Assembly: GCA_963721065.1 (NCBI GenBank)
Contig: CAVRHO010000001.1
Coordinates: forward strand, 1 to 64,000
DNA: 64,000 bases
Direction: 5' to 3'
Source: CAWBLP01 sp963721065
GTDB taxonomy: Bacteria; Pseudomonadota; Alphaproteobacteria; Acetobacterales; Acetobacteraceae
This document shows, in pieces, positions 8,006 to 16,613 of this stretch. The notes under the pieces are model-generated. The model searched no databases, was not told the DNA's origin, and worked only from the letters and a program-made list of their open reading frames with translations. How positions within the stretch are numbered: position 1 is the first letter of the stretch; the number at the start of each line of letters is the position of its first letter. A program made the position numbers and the translations under genes.

Positions 8006-9075
8006 GCCGCCTCGCCGCGAATGAACCGCTCGGTCAGCACGCGCGCCTCGTCATCGGTGAACTGCTGTGGCGGGCTCTTCATGAAATAGCTGGAAGGCCC
8101 CACCAGCGCGCCGCCGATCCCCCGGTCCAGCGCCAGCTTGGCGCAGCGCACCGCGTCGATCACCACCCCGGCGGAGTTCGGCGAGTCCCACACCTCCAGC
8201 TTCACCTCGCAGTTCAGCGGCACGTTTCCGAACGTGGTGCCCTCGATCCGGATATACGCCCATTTCCGGTCCGTCAGCCAGGGAACATGATCGCTCGGCC
8301 CCACATGCACGGCGGCATCCGGCAGCGTCTCCGCCAGTTGGCTGGTCACCGCACGGGTCTTCGACAGCTTCTTGGACGACAGCCGCTCGCGCTCCAGCAT
8401 GTTCATGAAGTCGGTGTTGCCGCCGAAATTGAGCTGGTACGTGCGGTCCACCCGCACGCCGCGCTCGCGGAACAGATTGGCCAGCACGCGGTGCACGATG
8501 GTGGCGCCGACCTGCGATTTGATGTCGTCACCGACCAGCGGCAGCCCCTTCGCCTCGAACCGCCGGCTCCAGTCCGGATCGGAGGCGATGAACGACGGGA
8601 TGCAGTTCACGAAGGCGCAGCGCGCCGCCAGTGCCTGTTCCGCATACCACTTCGTTGCGCGATCAGCGCCGACCGGCAGGTAGGAAACCAGGACGTCGGT
8701 CCGGGCATCGCGCAGCGCACCCGCGACGTTCGCCGGCTCCTCGTCGGCTTCCTGCACGACGTCGTGCAGGTACTTGCCGATGCCGTCCAGGGTCGGGCCG
8801 CGACCAACCGTGACGCCGGTGTCGGGAACCTGGGCAAACTGCTCGGTGTTGTTGGGTTCGGCGAAAATGGCGCGCGACAGGTCGCGGCCCACCTTGCCGC
8901 GCGCGACATCGAACGCGGCCACGAACTCGATGTCGCCGACACGATATCCGCCCAGGTCCGTGTGCATCAGCCCGGGGACGTGGTCGTCTTCCACGTGGCG
9001 GTAGAACTCGACTCCCTGCACCAGGGACGATGCGCAGTTGCCGACACCGACAACGGCCACCCGTACCGTGTTCAA
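8002..9075 (-). CDS. ino1: Myo-inositol-1-phosphate synthase
   Basis: Converts glucose 6-phosphate to 1D-myo-inositol 3-phosphate using NAD. The 357-residue length fits the short prokaryotic type. Visible features are the N-terminal Rossmann motif VAVVGVGNCASSLVQG, the LVSYLPVGAD region, and the conserved QLNFGGNTDFMNM and LNCEVKLEVWDSPNSAG blocks near the active site. I choose TTG at 9075 because GGAGGA precedes it and it overlaps the previous stop as TTGA. The frame continues further upstream without support. In bacteria this enzyme usually feeds phosphatidylinositol, mycothiol-like or inositol-osmolyte pathways. Here it sits with a GT4, a PIG-L deacetylase and phosphatases. Confidence 0.92.
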   Translation of the reverse strand: MNTVRVAVVGVGNCASSLVQGVEFYRHVEDDHVPGLMHTDLGGYRVGDIEFVAAFDVARGKVGRDLSRAIFAEPNNTEQFAQVPDTGVTVGRGPTLDGIGKYLHDVVQEADEEPANVAGALRDARTDVLVSYLPVGADRATKWYAEQALAARCAFVNCIPSFIASDPDWSRRFEAKGLPLVGDDIKSQVGATIVHRVLANLFRERGVRVDRTYQLNFGGNTDFMNMLERERLSSKKLSKTRAVTSQLAETLPDAAVHVGPSDHVPWLTDRKWAYIRIEGTTFGNVPLNCEVKLEVWDSPNSAGVVIDAVRCAKLALDRGIGGALVGPSSYFMKSPPQQFTDDEARVLTERFIRGEAA

Positions 9076-10007
9076 CGGGAATCCTCCGATCGCTGCTGAG
9101 TTGCATCGAGACGTGGCGGACCGGCGCTGCCTGCGCCACGCACAATCCTGTGTGGCCGCGCATAGACGAAAGCAACGGCATCCCACAGGCGAAACGGCCT
9201 CGCGCGCCACATCTCGGTGCGCAGGCCCTGAGCCGTCGTCCACGCCGCGACATGGGCGGCGTCGGCTTCGGGATCGGCGCCGTAGGACAGGTTCAGGACC
9301 ACACAGCGCCCGCCCGGACGCAGCAGCCGCGCGATATCGGCGACGTGCTGTCGTGCAACGTCATGTCCTGCCTGCAACAGATAAGGAAAACTGTCCGCCA
9401 CCAGGATCAGGTCGAACGCGTCGCCTGGCAGCGCCGTCAGTCCAGTTCCAGGCGTCACGGCAAAGCGCAGGCGTTGCACGCCCGCATGGCGGTTCCGCGC
9501 TTCCGCAATCATGCACGGCGACACGTCCAGGCCCAGCACCGAGGCGGCGTCCGGCGCAAGCACGGCCGCGATGCGGCCGATGCCGCAGCCAAGGTCAAGC
9601 ACGTCCATGCCCGGCGCGAACAGGCGCTGCTGCGTCAGCCACTCCACCACCTCCGCCGTGGCCGCCGCCAGCAACGCGGGATCGCCCAGCGCGTAGGCGG
9701 CGACGCTGATTTCCGGCCCGCGGGCGACGGCAGCATCGAATTGTGCCGCGATATACGCCGGAGTGGCGTCCCGCGTGTGATCCACCTGCGCCGCCGTGGC
9801 CCGCACCTGCCGCAGCGACGGCGCGTGCGTGCGGAAGAATGCCAGCAATGGCGCAGCATCGGCCCGGGCGTTCAGCGCCTGTTCGATGGCAGCGTCGGAC
9901 AGGCCGGCGAGCACCAGCCGGGCCAGCATCACCGGCGCGGAAATCCGCCCGTCCAGGCACAGCGTGATGGGATCCGCGTCGGTGTTGCGTGCGGGATCTG
10001 GCGGCAT
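9072..10007 (-). CDS. Class I SAM-dependent methyltransferase
   Basis: A 311-residue protein with a C-terminal Rossmann methyltransferase domain. The SAM-binding motif VLDLGCGIGRIAA is near residue 140, followed by LGLDVSPCMI, FDLILVADSFPYLL and LLRPGG. The first 120 residues form a helical extension (LARLVLAGLSDAAIEQALNA) not typical of small methyltransferases. ATG 10007 lies 2 bases after the preceding stop. The acceptor is unknown. The operon suggests a sugar or inositol-containing small molecule or glycan. Confidence 0.8.
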   Translation of the reverse strand: MPPDPARNTDADPITLCLDGRISAPVMLARLVLAGLSDAAIEQALNARADAAPLLAFFRTHAPSLRQVRATAAQVDHTRDATPAYIAAQFDAAVARGPEISVAAYALGDPALLAAATAEVVEWLTQQRLFAPGMDVLDLGCGIGRIAAVLAPDAASVLGLDVSPCMIAEARNRHAGVQRLRFAVTPGTGLTALPGDAFDLILVADSFPYLLQAGHDVARQHVADIARLLRPGGRCVVLNLSYGADPEADAAHVAAWTTAQGLRTEMWRARPFRLWDAVAFVYARPHRIVRGAGSAGPPRLDATQQRSEDSR

Positions 10008-10009
10008 GG

Positions 10010-10999
10010 CTATGCTGCCTTCAGCCGGCAGGACGCATTGTGGCGATCCTGCGCGCCCCAGGCGTACTTGTAGCTCTCGCCGCCGCGCAGGAAGTGGACC
10101 GCCGGGCATTCCCTGGCGATGGCCTCGTCGATCATGGCGGCGATCAGCAGACTGCCCGGGCTGACTGCGGCCAACGCCGGGTCGAAGCCAATCATGTAGA
10201 ACATCAGCCGCTGCTGCCGGTCCGACAGGGCGTAGCACAGGGCGGCCATCCGCCCGGCAACGTGCAGCGCCGCCAGTCGCAGCAATCCGGTCTCCAGCAG
10301 GTTCGGCAGGGCTGCACGATGAAACTGGCGGACGGCCGGGTCCACTTCGTGCCAGCGCTGCGCTTGCAGCCGCAGCAACTGGTCCAGCAGGTCCGGCGCC
10401 GTCGCCCGGGTGGCTTCTTCCAGGCGCCAGCCGCCGGCGCGATCCGCGCGGTGGCGGTTCATCCGCAGCTTGCGGCGCTGCCGGGCGGGTACCACCGCCG
10501 GCGCGTCAGCCGCCCAGGCCGGCAGCGGCAGCACCGGGCACGGCATGTCCGGACGCCACGCGCTGTGCCATCCGACCGGTGGCGACGCCTGCCGCAACCG
10601 GCTGGCCGCCGGGACATCGACCAGGTCGCAGACCCGCGCGCCGGCCGACCTACCGGCATCCAGTGCCTCCGCCAGCAGGCCGCGAACAGCGTCGTCCGGC
10701 ACATCCGGCTCCAGCAGGGCGTCGCAGTAGTCGGAAATGCCGATGCCCAGTGGCAGCAACTTGCGATGCCCGTCTTCCTCCAGGACGTAGAGCGGCAGCA
10801 GCCCCGCAAGCCGGTTGCCGTCGCGCAGGCAGGCAACCATGGGCCGCGCGGTGCCGAACACCCGCCACCAGGGCAGCAGCCAGGCGGGTGACTGGAAGGG
10901 CGTCGCGCCGGGCACGCGATCCCACAAGGCCTGCCAGGCGGGCTCCAGCGACTGCAGGTCCGTGTCGTCCGTCACCAGGCTGATCGCCAGCGTGCTCAT
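10010..10999 (-). CDS. FemAB/CelD-type GNAT acyltransferase
   Basis: A 329-residue protein of the acetyltransferase group often called CelD/BcsL-like. Recognisable parts are the N-terminal FQSPAWLLPWWRVFG, the middle RQRRKLRMNRHRA and the C-terminal GSLLIAAMIDEAI and HFLRGGESYKYAWG, which correspond to the acyl-CoA-binding and end-of-fold segments. The ATG at 10999 overlaps the glycosyltransferase stop (ATGA). Family members acylate sugars or peptides on exported glycans. In this operon it could acylate the free amine produced by the PIG-L deacetylase, by analogy with MshC/MshD steps, but that is inference. Confidence 0.75.
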   Translation of the reverse strand: MSTLAISLVTDDTDLQSLEPAWQALWDRVPGATPFQSPAWLLPWWRVFGTARPMVACLRDGNRLAGLLPLYVLEEDGHRKLLPLGIGISDYCDALLEPDVPDDAVRGLLAEALDAGRSAGARVCDLVDVPAASRLRQASPPVGWHSAWRPDMPCPVLPLPAWAADAPAVVPARQRRKLRMNRHRADRAGGWRLEEATRATAPDLLDQLLRLQAQRWHEVDPAVRQFHRAALPNLLETGLLRLAALHVAGRMAALCYALSDRQQRLMFYMIGFDPALAAVSPGSLLIAAMIDEAIARECPAVHFLRGGESYKYAWGAQDRHNASCRLKAA

Positions 11000-12067
11000 G
11001 CCGCCACCGGCATCCGCGCGACGCGTTCGGCGTAGCGGGCGAGATAGGCGTCGGTCATGTGCCGCAGCGAGAAGCGCCGGCGCGCGGTACGGCGGCACAG
11101 TGCGGGGTCGATCTCTGCGGCCCGGTGCATCGCGGCAGCCATGCCGGCCACGTCGCGCACCAGGAAACCGGTTCGTCCCGGTTCCACCACGTCGGTCAGC
11201 GCGCCGTGCGGAAAGGCGATCACCGGCGTGCCGCAGGCCATAGCCTCCATGGCCACCAGCGACGCGGTTTCCTCCACCGTGCTCGGCACCAGCAGACAGC
11301 GCGCGGCGGACAGCAGCCGACGCTTGCGTGGGAAGGGCAGGGGACCCAGCCACCGGCGTCGCCGGTCCAGGCGCGGTGCGATGCAGTCGGCGAAATAGGA
11401 CTGGTGGGCCGCGTAGGGGAACACCGCGCCGCCCAGCAACAGGGGCAGGCCGGCGGCGTGGGCTGCGTCCAGTGCCAGGTGCTGGGCTTTCTCGGGACAG
11501 ATGCGCCCCAGCGTCAGGGCGAAGCCGCGCCGCGCGTGGCGGTGCGCCGACAACGCCTCCACCGGCACCCCGTTGGGAATGGGCGGCAGCAGGCGGTCGC
11601 CGTCAGGGCAGGCGCGGTGCTGCGTGGCGGAGACGCCGTGCAGCCAGGTGTCGGGTCGTTCGGGGCGGAGCGCGTGCGGGGGATACCAGCCCGGGGGCAG
11701 ATGCAGCGTGACCAGGCAGGGCGGGCCGGGGGGCGGCAGGTAGTCCGCGAAGTCGATGCCGTGCAGGTGGATGAGATCCACCGATCCGTCACGCACCGCG
11801 CCGGCGATGGTGTCGCGCACCTGCCGGTGCACCCGGGCACGGACCGCGTCGTCGATCGCGCCCGAGGGGAGGGTCGTGCGCCAGCAGCGTGCCGGCGGTG
11901 TCCGACCCGGCGCAGGCGATCACGGTGCTGCGGTGGCCGGCGGCGACCAGCGCCCGGTCGATCGCCGACAGCACCTGTTCGGCGCCACCCACGGCGTCGG
12001 GCCCGACCGGCGCGAACGGGTAGGCGACCGAGAGGATGTGAAGGCGTCGCTCCGGTGGCGCGCCCAC
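10996..12067 (-). CDS. GT4-family glycosyltransferase with one frame break
   Basis: The N-terminal half (HILSVAYPFAPVGPDAVGGAE, the glycine-rich acceptor domain) is in the frame of the PIG-L gene. The C-terminal half (PIPNGVPVEAL, LTLGRICPEKAQHLALDAA, VPSTVEETASLVAMEAMACGTPVIA in pieces) is in another frame from about 11860 to the stop at 10996. Dropping one base near 11865 joins them as LPSGAIDDAVRARVHRQV and gives a normal GT4 of about 357 residues with the EX7E motif. GTG 12067 has GGGGGAGG almost adjacent. Alternatively translation continues from the PIG-L protein. Retaining GT4 enzymes include MshA and PIG-A, which place GlcNAc on inositol. The substrate here is unproven. Confidence 0.7.
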
Positions 12068-12937
12068 GCCTCCCCCGCCGCTTGCGGGAGGGGGATGGGA
12101 GGAGGGAACCCGCACGTGCGACCGCCTTCTCCCGGGCCCCTCCCGCAAGGGGCGGGGGAGATGCTGAAGCCCTGCACCGGCCAGGCCACGCCACTGCGCG
12201 CCGGTGATGCCCCAGCCGAAGCGTTCGTACAGCAGCTTTCCTGGATGCGGTGCCGTGAAGAAGTCGCAGGCGAGGGCAGGGCGAAAGACCTCGCGGCCCG
12301 AATCGAACCGCGCCAGTGTGTCGCGCTGCGTGGCGAAGCAAGCCAGGGCCGCGCGTTTGCGGGCCACGTCCGACGGATCCAGCCGCAGCGCTTCGCCCGG
12401 CGGACCGGATGGCAGGAAACGCTGCACCACCCAGTCCCCACCTGGTGCTGCATGATAGGCCGGGAACTCCAGCACCGCCGGCGGCCGGGCAAGCATCGCG
12501 CAGGCCCGCTGCACTGCCAGGGCGCAGGCATCGTGGTCGGGGTGCCCGCCTTCATACGCATGGGTGATGACCAGCGCGCACCTCGCCAGAATGTCGCGCA
12601 ATGACGAGACGATTTCCGCCAGGTGCCGCACCGCCCGCTGGTCACGCACGCCCAGCGCGACATATCGCAACACTGCGCCGGCCGCCTGCATCGCCCGCCG
12701 CAGTTCATCGCGGCGCGCTGCGGCATAGCCCTCTGCCGTCACGAACCCCGCGGCGCGCGCGTCCTGCATGCGGGCCGGCGCACCGTCCGTGACATGAACC
12801 AGTGTCAGGTGACGCAGCAACGACAGAGACGCACCGGCGGCGATCGTCTCGTCGTCCGGATGCGCCACCACGATCGCCACCGGATCCCAGATCGGCGTGC
12901 GCCGGCGCAAACGGGCGAGGAAACCGGCCGCTTCCAT
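11789..12937 (-). CDS. PIG-L/LmbE deacetylase, reading into the GT4 gene
   Basis: Residues 1 to about 270 are a PIG-L deacetylase with zinc-binding AHPDDE at 25-30 and the later HPDHD. Family members remove acetyl from GlcNAc-linked small molecules (MshB, BshB, PIG-L). ATG 12937 lies five bases after the preceding stop. The frame has no stop at the end of the domain. It reads through a palindromic repeat (12070-12160) as a Pro/Arg/Gly linker and into the GT4 N-terminal domain, stopping at 11789 only because of the frame break near 11865. If that break is sequence error, the product is a PIG-L-GT4 fusion of about 646 residues. Confidence 0.75.
   Translation of the reverse strand: MEAAGFLARLRRRTPIWDPVAIVVAHPDDETIAAGASLSLLRHLTLVHVTDGAPARMQDARAAGFVTAEGYAAARRDELRRAMQAAGAVLRYVALGVRDQRAVRHLAEIVSSLRDILARCALVITHAYEGGHPDHDACALAVQRACAMLARPPAVLEFPAYHAAPGGDWVVQRFLPSGPPGEALRLDPSDVARKRAALACFATQRDTLARFDSGREVFRPALACDFFTAPHPGKLLYERFGWGITGAQWRGLAGAGLQHLPRPLREGPGRRRSHVRVPSSHPPPASGGGGVGAPPERRLHILSVAYPFAPVGPDAVGGAEQVLSAIDRALVAAGHRSTVIACAGSDTAGTLLAHDPPLGRDRRRGPCPGAPAGARHHRRRGA
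12070..12160. repeat. REP-like inverted repeat inside the PIG-L/GT4 reading frame
   Basis: Two 24-bp arms, 12070-12093 and 12137-12160, are reverse complements with one mismatch. Each contains CTCCCGC next to a GGGG run. The spacer is 43 bp. The element has the character of an intergenic palindromic repeat but is read through without a stop. Confidence 0.7.
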
Positions 12938-12941
12938 CAGG

Positions 12942-13856
12942 TCATTCCGCGGCCAGGGCGCGCGCACGCCCCGGCGCGTAGCGACGGATCATGCTGGCGC
13001 AGAAGTCCGCGAACTCTTCCGGCACCTGGGGCGGCGCCGTGTAGTGCGGCCAGGTGCCGCGGTGCTCGGGCGTGAAGCAGAAGGTCAGTGTCACGTCGAA
13101 GCCTTCCAGTGCCCGCATCTGCCGGTCGAACCAGGCTTCCGCGTTGGGGCGGAACCAGTCGGCCCAGGACAGGCCGGTGCGCAGATAGGTCACGCCCAGG
13201 TCGCGCATCCAGCGCACCGCGTCATCCAGCCGGTGGTCCTCGAAGTGGAACCACTGGCACAGCCCCATCTCCGGCGCGCAGTCACCAAAGCTGCGGGCGG
13301 CCAGCTTGGGTTTTCCGTGCTCGTCCAGCAGCCCCATGTGGAAGTGGCGGTAGTACGACGAGCCTTCCGCCTCCCGGTGCCGCGTGGTGGCGGGCCAGGC
13401 GGCGGGCAGGTCGTACAGGCTGTACCAGTGAATCCGCGGCGCCCGCCCACGCAACAGCTCGGCGCTGCGGCGCAGGCCCCATTCCTGCACTTCCTCGGCG
13501 CCGAAGGTGGAGACACCGACTTCCGACACCCACACCGGCAACGCGGTGGCCGCCTGGATTTCCTGCAGCTTCTGCGGCCACTCGTCGATCATCCAGTGGT
13601 TCCAGTCGAGCGGGAAACCGTGCACCGCCACCGCATCCAGGTCGTCCATCACGCCCTGGCCGGTCAGGTTACGAATGAAATCAGGATCGATCGGCGAGAT
13701 GCCGCCCAGCACGCGGGGCAGGCCGGGCGCCTCGGCGGCGATCGCCTGGCCGGCCAGCTTCGCCATGCGGGAAAATTGCGACCAGTCGGGGTCGGCCTCC
13801 AGGTCCCAGTGCGACTTGTTGTTCGGCTCGTTCCAGATCATCGCGGCTTCGATCAT
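12942..13856 (-). CDS. Glycoside-hydrolase-like protein, apparently circularly permuted
   Basis: A 304-residue clan GH-A-like TIM-barrel protein with its parts in unusual order. It starts with IWNEPNN (acid/base Glu on strand 4), continues to VWVSEVGVS (nucleophile Glu, strand 7) and WYSLYDLP (strand 8). Only then, from about residue 205, does it show LGVTYLRTGLSWADWF and VTLTFCFTPEHRG, sequences that normally form strands 1-3 at the N-terminus. The ATG at 13856 overlaps the preceding stop (ATGA), so the short N-terminus is not a start-site mistake. No signal peptide is present, implying a cytoplasmic role in the glycan operon. Activity on a beta-glycoside is possible since both glutamates are kept. 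Confidence 0.7.
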   Translation of the reverse strand: MIEAAMIWNEPNNKSHWDLEADPDWSQFSRMAKLAGQAIAAEAPGLPRVLGGISPIDPDFIRNLTGQGVMDDLDAVAVHGFPLDWNHWMIDEWPQKLQEIQAATALPVWVSEVGVSTFGAEEVQEWGLRRSAELLRGRAPRIHWYSLYDLPAAWPATTRHREAEGSSYYRHFHMGLLDEHGKPKLAARSFGDCAPEMGLCQWFHFEDHRLDDAVRWMRDLGVTYLRTGLSWADWFRPNAEAWFDRQMRALEGFDVTLTFCFTPEHRGTWPHYTAPPQVPEEFADFCASMIRRYAPGRARALAAE

Positions 13857-14626
13857 TCAGTCCCCTCCGATGGACGCGCGGGATACACCGCAGCATAGCC
13901 GTCCGCCGCGCGGTCCATGCGCCGGCAGACGAACACCTCGTCTTCCGGATGCTGCAGGATCTCGAACCCGGCGCTGCGCAGCATCGCTTCCGAGCAGGCC
14001 CGGTTGGGCGCCCACCAGTTGGTGGGGTCGCCGGAATAGTGGTGCTCGATGAAGTGCAGTTTCGGATAGCCGGGATCGTCGAAGTGGTCGGCCTGCCAGA
14101 AATCGTAATCGGCGGCGACCGGCGCCACGCTGTTGCTGCCGCGCTGCATCGACTGGAACACCAGCAGGTCGCGCGCGACGTGTTCGTGGATCAGGTCCAG
14201 CGCCAGCAGCGGATGGCGCAGGTGGTAGAGCACGCCGATGAAGATCACCAGGTCGAAGCGCTCACGCAACGCACCGACATCGTACACCGACAGCTTGCGG
14301 AACTCGATGTCCAGATTTTCGACATCCGCGGCGAAGCGGGCCTGGGCCAGGTAGTCCTCGTCGAAATCCACACCCAGCACGCGGGCGGCGCCGCGGCGCT
14401 TCATCTCCATGCTGTAGAAGCCGGCGTTGCAGCCGATATCCAGCACGCTCTTGCCGGTGAGGTCGGTCGGCAACGTGTGGGCGAAGCGTTGCCACTTCAC
14501 CCGCGGATAGTCGCCCAGGAAATGATCCGGTGCGGTGCTGACGCCGCGCAGGTCCAGGTTGTGGAACCAGGGGCCGAGTTCCGCTGCACGGGTGCGGATG
14601 CGTTCCGGTGTCCAGTGCATGTTCAT
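13853..14626 (-). CDS. SAM-dependent methyltransferase, CmoB-like fold
   Basis: A 257-residue methyltransferase. The N-terminal segment WFHNLDLRGVSTAPDHFLG and YPRVKWQRF resembles the lead-in of CmoB-type enzymes. The SAM motif VLDIGCNAGFYSMEM is near residue 55, with LGVDFDEDYL and the IFIGVLYHLRHPLLALD block after it. A long C-terminal part (NWWAPNRACSEAMLRSAGF) is shared with glycan-cluster methyltransferases (I recall a TIGR04290-type family, not checked). ATG 14626 overlaps the nucleotidyltransferase stop. The likely target is a sugar intermediate rather than tRNA, judging by the operon. Confidence 0.78.
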   Translation of the reverse strand: MNMHWTPERIRTRAAELGPWFHNLDLRGVSTAPDHFLGDYPRVKWQRFAHTLPTDLTGKSVLDIGCNAGFYSMEMKRRGAARVLGVDFDEDYLAQARFAADVENLDIEFRKLSVYDVGALRERFDLVIFIGVLYHLRHPLLALDLIHEHVARDLLVFQSMQRGSNSVAPVAADYDFWQADHFDDPGYPKLHFIEHHYSGDPTNWWAPNRACSEAMLRSAGFEILQHPEDEVFVCRRMDRAADGYAAVYPARPSEGTE

Positions 14627-15441
14627 CGCGCGATATCCGTCTGCTCCGCCGGTTCCCGTCTGGCGTTGCCGGACCTTGCGCCGTTCGCCACAGCCGGTGC
14701 AGGCACCGCATCGGCGGCGGCGTCGGCCAGCAGATGCATCGCTTCGCGGTAGCCGTGCAGCGTGCCGACATCCACGTAGCTGCGCCCGGCGCGTGTGGCG
14801 CAGGCGGTCCCGCCGGCGGCGAGCCAGGCATTGATCAGCGTGCCGAAATATTCGTCCTGCCGGCCACGTTGGCGCCACAGCGTGTGAAGGTCCTGCATCA
14901 CCCGCACGGGTGCGCGGAAGGCGCCCCAGACCCAGCGGGACTGCGCCTGCGCCGACTTCACCTGGATGGCCGTCACGCGGTCGCGCTCGTCGGTGACCAC
15001 CGCATCGAACAACTCCGGTCGTTCGACCGGAAACAGCAGGAACGACAGTCCGTCCGCCGGCACATGGCACAGCGCGTCGGCGGGAAACCAGATGGTGTCC
15101 GGCAGGCCGACGATCACGGAGTCATCCGGTGCCAGCAGCGGAAGGGCGCGGAAGATCGCATCGCACAGGCCGCGTGGCTGCGTCTGGATGGTGTAGGCGA
15201 TACGGGCGCGGTCGAAGTCGCCGCCGTAGTACTGCAGGATGTCGGCCTTCCATGGCGAGATCACGAAGCAGATGCGGTCCGCGCCGGCCCGCACCATGCG
15301 CTCCACCAGATATTCGCTGACCGCGCGTGGCCGTTCGACGCCACGCGCATCGCGGCGGCTGCCCACCGGCAGCAGTTCCTTGGAGAACGCCAGTGGCTGG
15401 ATGCGCGTGCCGTTCCCCGCGGCGGGAATGATGCCCCACAT
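14623..15441 (-). CDS. Sugar-phosphate nucleotidyltransferase-like protein
   Basis: A 272-residue NTP_transferase protein. It opens with WGIIPAAGNGTRIQPLAFSKELLPVG, a variant of the GXGTRXXPXTXXXPK signature, and contains VIVGLPDTIWFP (metal-binding Asp) and WVWGAFRAPV. Length and layout match RmlA/GalU-like enzymes that activate sugar or inositol phosphates with NTP. ATG 15441 lies four bases after the TAG of the upstream glycosyltransferase gene. The nucleotide and substrate cannot be told from sequence. An inositol-phosphate cytidylyltransferase-like role would suit the operon but is speculative. Confidence 0.78.
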   Translation of the reverse strand: MWGIIPAAGNGTRIQPLAFSKELLPVGSRRDARGVERPRAVSEYLVERMVRAGADRICFVISPWKADILQYYGGDFDRARIAYTIQTQPRGLCDAIFRALPLLAPDDSVIVGLPDTIWFPADALCHVPADGLSFLLFPVERPELFDAVVTDERDRVTAIQVKSAQAQSRWVWGAFRAPVRVMQDLHTLWRQRGRQDEYFGTLINAWLAAGGTACATRAGRSYVDVGTLHGYREAMHLLADAAADAVPAPAVANGARSGNARREPAEQTDIAR

Positions 15442-15445
15442 GCGC

Positions 15446-16528
15446 CTACGCCGCCTGTGCCGCGTGGGTGGGGCCGAGCGCTTCGAGCATGGTGTGGGCG
15501 CGGTGCGCGGCGGTGTGCTTGGCCAGGACACGCTGTCGGGCCCGCGCGCCGATGCGGTGAAGCTCTTCCGGCGAACGGTCGAGCGCCGCCATCGCCTCTT
15601 CGGTCGTGGTCGCCAGCAGGATTTCCTCGCCGGGCGTGAAGAATGCGTCCAGCCCCTCCCATGTGTCGCTGAGCACCGGGGTGCCGCAAGCCGCCGCCTC
15701 GAACAGCCGCCCGGAGGGACACCAGCCGGCCTGCGCCATGGCGGCACGCGTCACGTTAAGTGTCAGCCGCGACGCGGCATGGAAGGCGCAGTGCTCGCCG
15801 GGCGGCAGGTGACGGACGAAGAAGATGTTGTCGGTCCACGGAAAAGCCGCGGGATACTGTGCACCGGCGATGACGAAACGATCGTTCGGGCGATGACGGG
15901 CCGGGGCGATCAGCAGTGCTTCCAGCGCATGCTGCCGGTCGGCGGCGTAGGTGCCGATATACGACAGCAGCGCGGCGTATTGCGGCTGCGGCTCCGCCGG
16001 GAAGTGCTGCGCCGGATCGGCCCAGCCGTACAGCGGCACCGCGCGGCGCGCGCCCAGCCGGTCCCGTAATCCGTCAAGCGCCGCGCCGCCGGTATAGCTG
16101 AAGACGACGTCGAATCCGCCCAGGCCGTGCGGCCCGATATAGTCCACGGTCTCGCCCGCCGCGATCCGCGCCAGGGTCACCGGCGTGTCCAGGTCGTAGA
16201 AGCAGCGCATGTGGACAGGTGCGTCCAGCAGCAACTCGGTCGCCGCGATGCCGACGGGACAATAGGAGGTCACCATGCCCAGATCGGCGCCGGCCAGGGC
16301 TGCGGCGGCGCGCGGCCGGACTGTGTCCCAGTCGCGGTACAGCACCAGCTCACCACCCGCCGGCAGCGCAACGATGTCGCGGTGTGCTGCATAAAACGGC
16401 TGGTCCTGTTCGAAGAACGTGACCTGATGACCATCGGCCAGCAGCGCACGCAGCAGCCCTCGCCACAGCGCGGCATGTCCGTTGCCCCAGGTGGAGCTGA
16501 CCGTCAGGCCGAAGATCACGATGCGCAT
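15446..16528 (-). CDS. CgeB-like glycosyltransferase
   Basis: A 360-residue GT-B protein. The N-terminal IFGLTVSSTWGNGHAALWR and FFEQDQPFY, the middle FDVVFSYTGG and YGWADP, and the C-terminal block (APSGRLFEAAACGTPVLSD-like, here PSGRLFEAAACGTPVLSD, then TWEGLDAFFTPGEEI) match the glycosyltransferase family related to spore protein CgeB. It starts with ATG 16528, about 85 bases after the HAD phosphatase gene, and is followed at four bases by the nucleotidyltransferase. It probably transfers an activated sugar within the same pathway. Confidence 0.75.
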   Translation of the reverse strand: MRIVIFGLTVSSTWGNGHAALWRGLLRALLADGHQVTFFEQDQPFYAAHRDIVALPAGGELVLYRDWDTVRPRAAAALAGADLGMVTSYCPVGIAATELLLDAPVHMRCFYDLDTPVTLARIAAGETVDYIGPHGLGGFDVVFSYTGGAALDGLRDRLGARRAVPLYGWADPAQHFPAEPQPQYAALLSYIGTYAADRQHALEALLIAPARHRPNDRFVIAGAQYPAAFPWTDNIFFVRHLPPGEHCAFHAASRLTLNVTRAAMAQAGWCPSGRLFEAAACGTPVLSDTWEGLDAFFTPGEEILLATTTEEAMAALDRSPEELHRIGARARQRVLAKHTAAHRAHTMLEALGPTHAAQAA

Positions 16529-16613
16529 TCACCACCCCTCTCCTGAATTCCGCCCGCCAAGCGGAGCGGCGGGAGAGCGCAAGTCGAACGTGCCGCGACG
16601 CCAGCGGTTGCGT

